Part shown: positions 4,612 to 9,075 of the stretch, piece by piece
How positions within the stretch are numbered: the stretch's first letter is position 1
Layout of the letters: every line of letters starts with the position of its first letter
Assembly (NCBI GenBank): GCA_003133205.1
Contig: PKWK01000322.1
Span: forward strand, 1-9,075
Origin: Granulicella sp.
Lineage (GTDB): Bacteria > Acidobacteriota > Terriglobia > Terriglobales > Acidobacteriaceae
Reading direction: 5' to 3'
Length of the DNA: 9,075 nucleotides
The notes under the pieces: generated by a model
What the model saw: only the letters and a program-made list of their open reading frames with translations
The model's database searches: none
What the model was told of the DNA's origin: nothing
Program-made: the position numbers and the translations under genes

Positions 4612-7600
4612 ATGAAGAGTGGACGTGACAAACCTTTCCTACCCCCGGTAAAGCAACCGCTCTCCAAGCCGGCGAGTTCTGGTCCTGCAACCGTGGATGC
4701 ATTGCTGCAGACAGCGATCGCTCACCACGGAGCCGGGCAATTACCCCAGGCGGACGCGCTCTATCGGCAGATCCTCCAAGCCTCTCCCGACCACCCGGAC
4801 GCGCTGCATCTTCTGGGAGTGATCGCCTATCAGGTTGGACAACATCAGCTCGCGCTGCAACTGATCGACAGAGCCATTCAGGTAAACCCAGGCTATGCCG
4901 AGGCCTACAGTAATCGGGGAAGCGTTCTGCATGCTCTTCAGCGGTACCAGGCGGCCCTGGAGAGTTGTGACAAGGCCGTCGCCCTGAAGCCGGATTATGC
5001 GGACGCCTACAGCAACCGCGGCAATGCTCTCCAGGCTCTGGGGCAGTACGAGGCGGCTTTGCAGAGTTGCGATCGGGCCATCGCTCTGAAGCCGAACTAT
5101 CCGGAAGCCTACAACAACCGCGGCAATGCTCTGCGCGCGCTTGAGCGGTACCAGGCCGCCGTGGACAGCTACGACAAGGCCATCGTTCTGAAGCCGGATT
5201 ATGCGGACGCCTACAGCAACCGTGGCAACGCGCTGCAGGCTCTCAACCTGGGCAACGAGAACTTCGCAAAGACTGAGTCCGGCGGCAAGGACGTCGTGTT
5301 CTATTGCGGCCAGACAGTCGAGATCTGGAATCCCCAGACGGCCAGGACAGAAGGCATCGGAGGGTCAGAGGAAGCCGTCGTGTGGCTCTCCAGGCTCCTG
5401 CATGAACGCGGCTGGAATGTCAGTGTCTATGCCAGTTGCGGGGAGGAGGAAAAGGACTACGACGGCGTCTCCTGGAAGCCCTACTGGATGTGGAACTACC
5501 GCGACAAGCAGAACGTCACGGTGATATGGCGATATCCCCACGTCGCAAAGTACGAGATCAACTCCGACAAGGTGATCGTCGACCTGCACGACGTCCTCTC
5601 CGACGAATGGTTCCCTGTGGACATACTGCAAAAGATCCACAAGATCTTCGTCAAATCCACATTCCACCGTTCCTTGTTTCCCCACATTCCCGACGAGAAG
5701 TTCGTCATTGTCCCGAATGGCATCGACACGAAATTGTTTCAGGGCGCAGGCACTCGCGACCCGCTGTTACTTATCAACACCTCGTCGGCGGACCGAAGTC
5801 TTGAGGCATTTCTGGACTGCTTCGAAGAGATCCGAAAGCAGGTTCCCTTCGCGAAGGCGCAGTGGGCTTATGGCTGGGGTGTGTGGGATGCGGTCCATTC
5901 CTCGGACCCGCAGAAGATGGCGTGGAAGGTCGCGATGCAGGAACGCATGAAGCAACTCGGCGTGGAAGAACGCGGCAGAATCAGCCCCGGCGAGATTGCC
6001 GAGCTTTACCACGCGGCAAACATCTTCGCCTACCCTTCCGAGATGGCGGAGATCGATTGCATCTCCCTCTCTAAAGCCATGGCTGCCGGAGCAATACCGA
6101 TCACAACCGATTTCGCGGCGATGGGCGAGAAATCCCAACATGGCGGGGTATTCATCCCCTCGAAGAAGACAAAAGACGACTGGGCGCAACCATACCAGTT
6201 CCATTTCGAGATGACAGACCCCGAGCAGAAAAAACAGTTCATCCAGGAAGCTGTGAGCATCCTCCTGAACCCACCAGGCGAGCAGTCACGGGAGCCGATG
6301 CGCGAGTGGGCCAGATCCACGTTCGACTGGAACACGGTCGCCGACGCGTGGAACGAAGCCCTCGCAGATCCTCAACCGCGGAATGCGGCCCTGGAGAGCT
6401 ATAACAAGGCAATCCTGCTGAATCCGCACCATGCAGAAGCCCACAACAATCGAGGCAGCGCGCTGCATGCCCTGCTGCAGCACGAGGCGGCTCTCGAGAG
6501 CTATGACCGGGCCATTCAGTTGAAGCCGGATTACGCGGACGCCCACTGCAACCGGGCCAATGTACTGCTGACGCTCAAGCAGTACCAGGCAGCTCTGGAG
6601 AGCTTCGACAAGGCCATCCTCCTTCGGCCGGACTATGAATACGTGCCAGGAATGCGGCTGCACATGAAGAGGTTCCTTTGCGATTGGGAAGCCAGTGAAA
6701 GCGAGTGCCGGCAATTGGAAGCCCGCATCGATCGCGGGGAGAAAGCAGCACTCCCCTTTACGATGCTGGCCGTCAGCGGTTCCGCGGCGCTGCAAAGGAA
6801 GGCGGCGGAGATTTACGTCCGCGGCAAGCATCCGGCGCGTTCCACCGCTGCGGCGATTCCCCGGCGGCCCAGGCGGGACAGGATTCGTATCGGGTATTTT
6901 TCGGCAGACTACTACAACCACGCCACCAGCTACCTGATGGCGGAGTTATTCGAGCGGCACGATCGGAGCCGGTTCGAAATCCTGGGTTTCTCCTTTGGCC
7001 CGGATGTAAAGGATGCGATGAGCAAGCGCGTGTTCGCCGCGATGGACCGGTTTGTGGATGTCCAATCCATGACGGATCGGGAGGTCGCGCAGCTTAGCCG
7101 GACGCTCGAAGTGGATATTGCCGTGGACTTGAAAGGCTTCACCAGAGACCATCGCGCCGGTATCTTTGCGGAGCGGGCCGCTCCAATCCAGGTCAACTAT
7201 CTCGGCTATCCGGGCACCATGGGTGCCGACCACATGGACTATCTGATTGCGGACCCTACGCTGATTCCCAAAGACTGCCAGCGGCATTATTCCGAAAAGA
7301 TCGCATACCTGCCGGACAGCTATCAGCCAAACGACTCGCGGCGGCCCCTCTCCGCCAAGCTGAGCACGCGAGCCGATGAGGGACTGCCGGAAAACGCATT
7401 CGTGTTCTGTTGTTTCAATAACGCGTACAAGATCGGGCCGGCTGTCTTCGATATCTGGATGCGGATTCTCGCGCGAGTCGAGGGTAGCGTTCTGTGGCTC
7501 CTCGAAGACAATCCGTCGGCCAGCAGCAATCTGCGGAAGGAAGCTGCGCGCCGCGAGATTTCTCCAGATCGTCTGGTTTTCGCCAGACCACTGCCCCTGG

Positions 7601-8004
7601 CCGAGCATCTGGCACGGCACACCCTGGCCGACCTGTTTCTGGACACGTCTCCCTACAACGCACACACGACAGCCAGCGATGCGTTATGGGCTGGGTTGCC
7701 CGTGCTGACCCGCATCGGGGAAACCTTCGCCGGCCGGGTCGCGGCCAGTCTCCTGCGTGCCGTCGACTTGCCGGAGTTGGTCACGGCGACGGAGGCGGAG
7801 TTTGAGGAATTGGCAGTCGAGCTGGCACGCAATGCGGAACGGTACAGGGCCCTTCGCAAGCGGTTGCAACAAAGCCGGGCGACCGCGCCGCTCTTCGATA
7901 TACAGGCGTTTACACGCCATCTTGAGGCCGCTTACTGCGCGATGTTCGAGCGGTACCAGGCGGGGCTGCCGCCGGAGCACATCGCGGTTGCGAGGCTTAA
8001 ATGA
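4612..8004 (+). CDS. TPR protein with internal GT4-like and C-terminal GT41 (O-GlcNAc transferase/SPINDLY-like) glycosyltransferase modules
   Basis: This 1130-residue protein is predicted to be a cytoplasmic glycosyltransferase using nucleotide sugar. TPR repeats span residues 30-211, and the sixth is cut after its first helix. A GT-B/GT4-like module fills 212-587, with GGSEE at 250-254, PNGID at 368-372 and a nucleotide-sugar region at 464-500 where EX7E appears as E480...K488. The broken TPR resumes at 588, with further repeats to about 676. The GT41 catalytic region runs from about 758 to 1115, with H770 (SADYYNH), K940 (FNNAYK), D1011 (LFLDT), H1018-T-T and D1023 (HTTASDALWAG). These match residues important in O-GlcNAc transferase. 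GT41 enzymes commonly glycosylate Ser/Thr of proteins; the acceptor here is unknown. The ATG at 4612 has GAGG ten bases and GGGAG three bases upstream. The frame is open back to a TTG at 4462, but that part looks non-coding. A convergent hairpin follows the stop. Confidence 0.92.
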   Translation: MKSGRDKPFLPPVKQPLSKPASSGPATVDALLQTAIAHHGAGQLPQADALYRQILQASPDHPDALHLLGVIAYQVGQHQLALQLIDRAIQVNPGYAEAYSNRGSVLHALQRYQAALESCDKAVALKPDYADAYSNRGNALQALGQYEAALQSCDRAIALKPNYPEAYNNRGNALRALERYQAAVDSYDKAIVLKPDYADAYSNRGNALQALNLGNENFAKTESGGKDVVFYCGQTVEIWNPQTARTEGIGGSEEAVVWLSRLLHERGWNVSVYASCGEEEKDYDGVSWKPYWMWNYRDKQNVTVIWRYPHVAKYEINSDKVIVDLHDVLSDEWFPVDILQKIHKIFVKSTFHRSLFPHIPDEKFVIVPNGIDTKLFQGAGTRDPLLLINTSSADRSLEAFLDCFEEIRKQVPFAKAQWAYGWGVWDAVHSSDPQKMAWKVAMQERMKQLGVEERGRISPGEIAELYHAANIFAYPSEMAEIDCISLSKAMAAGAIPITTDFAAMGEKSQHGGVFIPSKKTKDDWAQPYQFHFEMTDPEQKKQFIQEAVSILLNPPGEQSREPMREWARSTFDWNTVADAWNEALADPQPRNAALESYNKAILLNPHHAEAHNNRGSALHALLQHEAALESYDRAIQLKPDYADAHCNRANVLLTLKQYQAALESFDKAILLRPDYEYVPGMRLHMKRFLCDWEASESECRQLEARIDRGEKAALPFTMLAVSGSAALQRKAAEIYVRGKHPARSTAAAIPRRPRRDRIRIGYFSADYYNHATSYLMAELFERHDRSRFEILGFSFGPDVKDAMSKRVFAAMDRFVDVQSMTDREVAQLSRTLEVDIAVDLKGFTRDHRAGIFAERAAPIQVNYLGYPGTMGADHMDYLIADPTLIPKDCQRHYSEKIAYLPDSYQPNDSRRPLSAKLSTRADEGLPENAFVFCCFNNAYKIGPAVFDIWMRILARVEGSVLWLLEDNPSASSNLRKEAARREISPDRLVFARPLPLAEHLARHTLADLFLDTSPYNAHTTASDALWAGLPVLTRIGETFAGRVAASLLRAVDLPELVTATEAEFEELAVELARNAERYRALRKRLQQSRATAPLFDIQAFTRHLEAAYCAMFERYQAGLPPEHIAVARLK
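4984..5222 (+). repeat. near-identical TPR-coding DNA repeats
   Basis: A 35-base stretch at 4984-5018 is repeated exactly at 5188-5222. The offset of 204 bases equals two 34-residue TPR units. Related, less exact copies occur in the intervening unit and again near 6523. This indicates recent duplication or gene conversion inside the TPR array. Confidence 0.85.
5245..6372 (+). other. GT4-like domain inserted within a TPR unit
   Basis: The TPR helix ending NRGNALQAL (codon at 5242) is followed by NLGNENF and an unrelated globular region. At 6373 QPRNAALESYNKAI resumes exactly where a repeat would read GQYEAALQSCDRAI. Removing 376 codons restores a TPR unit of normal length. The insert carries the GGSEE and PNGID motifs and an AEIDCISLSKAMAAG segment typical of GT4-type nucleotide-sugar domains. 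Hand counts of GC are lower inside (lines at 5521, 5641 and 6121: 31, 29 and 31 of 60) than in flanking TPR or GT41 sequence (lines at 4981, 5101 and 7201: 38, 41 and 37 of 60). Confidence 0.75.
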
Positions 8005-8008
8005 AGCG

Positions 8009-8030
8009 GGGTTCGCCGTGGGGCGAACCC
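8009..8030. terminator. hairpin between convergent genes
   Basis: GGGTTCGCC (8009-8017) and GGCGAACCC (8022-8030) make a perfect 9-bp stem with a GTGG loop. It starts four bases after the stop of the large glycosyltransferase gene and lies 27 bases beyond the rpmA stop. It is positioned to end transcription from both sides, though neither strand has a T-tract. Confidence 0.5.
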
Positions 8031-8056
8031 GGGTGGTGCGGGGATATGAGGGCTTC

Positions 8057-8332
8057 TTACGCCTGGACGGAGGTGACTTCGGCGGGGTCGACGTTGACGA
8101 AGCGGCCCTGCTGGCCACGATCCCGGAAGCGGACCACGCCGGAGACCTTGGCGAAGAGGGTGTCGTCCTTGCCGCGGCCGACATTTTCGCCGGCCTTCAG
8201 CGGTGTGCCACGCTGGCGAACGATGATGCCGCCGCCGAGGATGGCCTGGCCACCGAATACCTTGACGCCGAGCCGCTGAGCATTTGAGTCGCGGCCGTTT
8301 TTGGAGGATCCTAAACCTTTTTTATGTGCCAT
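8057..8332 (-). CDS. rpmA: 50S ribosomal protein L27
   Basis: L27 lies at the peptidyl transferase centre of the 50S subunit, where its flexible N-terminus reaches toward the tRNA acceptor ends. The 91-residue product starts [20 protein letters not shown] and contains [17 protein letters not shown]-like [15 protein letters not shown] and GVVRF. Length is normal. The N-terminus starts directly at AHKKG, without the cleaved leader found in many Firmicutes L27 proteins. The ribosome binding site is weak (AGAGA about nine bases from the ATG). It follows rplU in the usual order but is separated from it by 111 bases containing two palindromes. Confidence 0.98.
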   Translation of the reverse strand: MAHKKGLGSSKNGRDSNAQRLGVKVFGGQAILGGGIIVRQRGTPLKAGENVGRGKDDTLFAKVSGVVRFRDRGQQGRFVNVDPAEVTSVQA

Positions 8333-8359
8333 TTGCTTGTCTCTTTTCTTCCGGGGAGA

Positions 8360-8379
8360 CCCAGGGCTAAAGCCCTGGG
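8360..8379. repeat. palindrome 1 in the rplU-rpmA gap
   Basis: CCCAGGGCT-AA-AGCCCTGGG is a perfect 9-bp inverted repeat with a two-base centre. It would form a tight hairpin in the rplU-rpmA transcript. The form resembles short dispersed palindromes of the REP type. Confidence 0.7.
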
Positions 8380-8411
8380 CTACCAGCCCCTCTCAAATTC
8401 TGTCCAGCAAT

Positions 8412-8432
8412 GGACGGACTTGATGTCCGTCC
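8412..8432. repeat. palindrome 2 in the rplU-rpmA gap
   Basis: GGACGGAC-TTGAT-GTCCGTCC is a perfect 8-bp inverted repeat with a five-base loop. It lies just after the rplU stop and 32 bases from palindrome 1. Together they could pause or partly terminate transcription, or form one paired dispersed element. Confidence 0.7.
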
Positions 8433-8443
8433 CCGATACCCGG

Positions 8444-8824
8444 TTACTTTGCGGCCTTGGCCTTCGCGGCCTTCTTTTCGGCCTTCGCTTCGACTGCGCC
8501 TTCTTCTTTGAAGGACTTACCGTTGACGACGATCTCGTTGATTTTGACCTCGACGAAGCCCTGGCGGTGTCCCTGCATCTTCTTGTACTGCTTCTTGCGC
8601 TTCAGCTTGAACACCAGGATCTTGTCGAAGCGGCCTTCGCCGAGCACGGTTCCGGTGACCTTGACGCCGGAGAGGTCCGACTCGAACTTGCCGTCTTCCG
8701 CGCTGCAGGCGATGACGTCGGAGAACTCGATTGCGCCGTCGGCGTGCGCGGTGCGCTCGATCTTCAGCTTCTCGCCCGGAGAAACCAGGTACTGCTTACC
8801 GCCTGTGCGTATCACTGCATACAT
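8444..8824 (-). CDS. rplU: 50S ribosomal protein L21
   Basis: L21 binds 23S rRNA in the 50S subunit. The 126-residue product starts MYAVIRTGGKQYLVSPGEKL and carries the family signature KRKKQYKKMQGHRQ near residues 86-99. After the usual end (about residue 105) it has a Glu/Ala/Lys-rich tail of roughly 20 residues ending KKAAKAKAAK, probably a disordered extension that contacts RNA. The ATG at 8824 fits the family start and has GAGGG seven bases upstream. The frame is open to 8878, but that would add 18 residues foreign to L21. It is the first gene of an rplU-rpmA unit, with a long leader and a clear promoter upstream. Confidence 0.97.
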   Translation of the reverse strand: MYAVIRTGGKQYLVSPGEKLKIERTAHADGAIEFSDVIACSAEDGKFESDLSGVKVTGTVLGEGRFDKILVFKLKRKKQYKKMQGHRQGFVEVKINEIVVNGKSFKEEGAVEAKAEKKAAKAKAAK

Positions 8825-9003
8825 AGCCAAACCCTCATGCGCGGTGACGAAAAGACCGTCTGCTCGCGCGTTCTGCATAGATTGTGTTGCCGGGGCGCAT
8901 ACAAAAGAACTGCATCGGGCCCGCTGACCTGACCGCGTTCAAAAGTGCGAAACGCCTCGAATCAGCCGGCTGTGCAGCCGAAAAGATAGCTGCATCGCCA
9001 AAC
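8825..9003 (-). promoter_or_regulatory. rplU leader RNA, possibly regulatory
   Basis: From the predicted transcription start near 9003 to the rplU ATG there are about 180 untranslated bases. They hold a perfect hairpin, CGGCTG-TG-CAGCCG (8967-8980). A GCAGC upstream in the transcript (8989-8993) could instead pair with the GCTGC of that hairpin, giving two mutually exclusive structures. CTGCATCG, preceded by AAAAGA, occurs at both 8990-8997 and 8910-8917. Ribosomal protein leaders often mediate autoregulation; here that is an inference. I do not see a match to a named leader family. Confidence 0.45.
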
Positions 9004-9009
9004 TTAAAG

Positions 9010-9038
9010 AGTGTATCAGGGGCCAAGACCCGGGTCAA
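9010..9038 (-). promoter_or_regulatory. sigma70-type promoter of rplU-rpmA
   Basis: On the minus strand TTGACC (9038-9033) and TACACT (9015-9010) are separated by exactly 17 bases. It is the best promoter in the window and correctly placed for rplU-rpmA. No stronger element was seen in the remaining bases to 9075. Confidence 0.75.
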
Positions 9039-9075
9039 CGTGGAATGGGCTACGGTCAGGGCAATCGCATTTGAA

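Noticed and set aside
3384..4667. 427-codon minus-strand open frame
   Set aside because: It lies opposite the metallo-hydrolase and the end of the zinc-ribbon gene, both of which have clear motifs. The translation includes a polyglutamine run that is just the GCT repeat read backwards.
4984..6650. Dispersed DNA repeats suggesting a mobile element
   Set aside because: They follow 34-codon TPR periodicity in one open frame and have no terminal inverted repeats or transposase.
6286..6921. 211-codon minus-strand open frame with a hydrophobic, valine-rich look
   Set aside because: It is antisense to the post-insert TPR repeats. The apparent hydrophobicity comes from reverse-complemented TPR codons.
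6946..7665. 239-codon minus-strand open frame
   Set aside because: It is antisense to the GT41 catalytic region, which is fully conserved in the plus frame.
8360..8432. Possible short CRISPR-like repeat array
   Set aside because: The two palindromes differ in sequence and there are no regularly spaced repeats.
8324..8932. 202-codon plus-strand open frame with a Leu-rich, membrane-like stretch
   Set aside because: It runs through the complement of rplU and its leader. The Leu-rich part is the complement of Lys/Glu-rich L21 codons.
8835..9038. 67-codon minus-strand open frame upstream of rplU
   Set aside because: Its start lies within the -35 element of the rplU promoter, upstream of the predicted transcript start, and it has no recognisable protein features.

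Overview
The window is gene-dense, GC-rich chromosomal DNA from a free-living bacterium. It contains no phage, transposon or CRISPR material. The ribosomal proteins, the small Cys-rich proteins and the genome style look most like Acidobacteriota (Terriglobia/Koribacter-like). That placement is an inference from remembered protein character, not from a search.

Layout, left to right. Minus strand: hisS (84-1421), preceded by a strong hairpin terminator (1493-1534) that closes a 63-residue Cys-rich protein gene (1554-1745), then a gamma-type carbonic anhydrase-like protein (1906-2427). Plus strand, divergent from the last: rpsU (2638-2835, TTG start) with two hairpins at its 3' end. A tight two-gene unit follows: a double zinc-ribbon protein (3095-3565) and a metallo-beta-lactamase-fold hydrolase with a complete dinuclear metal site (3576-4472). 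Next is a very large gene (4612-8004) for a 1130-residue protein that combines TPR repeats with two glycosyltransferase modules. Convergent to it, on the minus strand, are rpmA (8057-8332) and rplU (8444-8824), read rplU then rpmA from a well-formed sigma70-type promoter at 9010-9038.

Most of the window is housekeeping: translation (HisRS, S21, L21, L27), a carbonic anhydrase-like enzyme and a hydrolase. The most unusual object is the 1130-residue glycosyltransferase. Its TPR superhelix is interrupted inside one TPR unit by a GT-B/GT4-like module of about 376 residues. The register of the broken repeat is preserved on either side, and local GC content falls inside the insert. The C-terminal part is a complete GT41 (O-GlcNAc transferase/SPINDLY-like) catalytic region. 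The protein therefore looks like a GT41 enzyme that acquired a second glycosyltransferase within its substrate-binding repeat domain.

Secondary points of interest are non-coding: two back-to-back palindromes between rplU and rpmA, a structured leader of roughly 180 bases in front of rplU, a 16-bp hairpin directly upstream of the carbonic anhydrase gene, and several gene-end hairpins without clear T-tracts. I see no defence system or other multi-gene accessory system.
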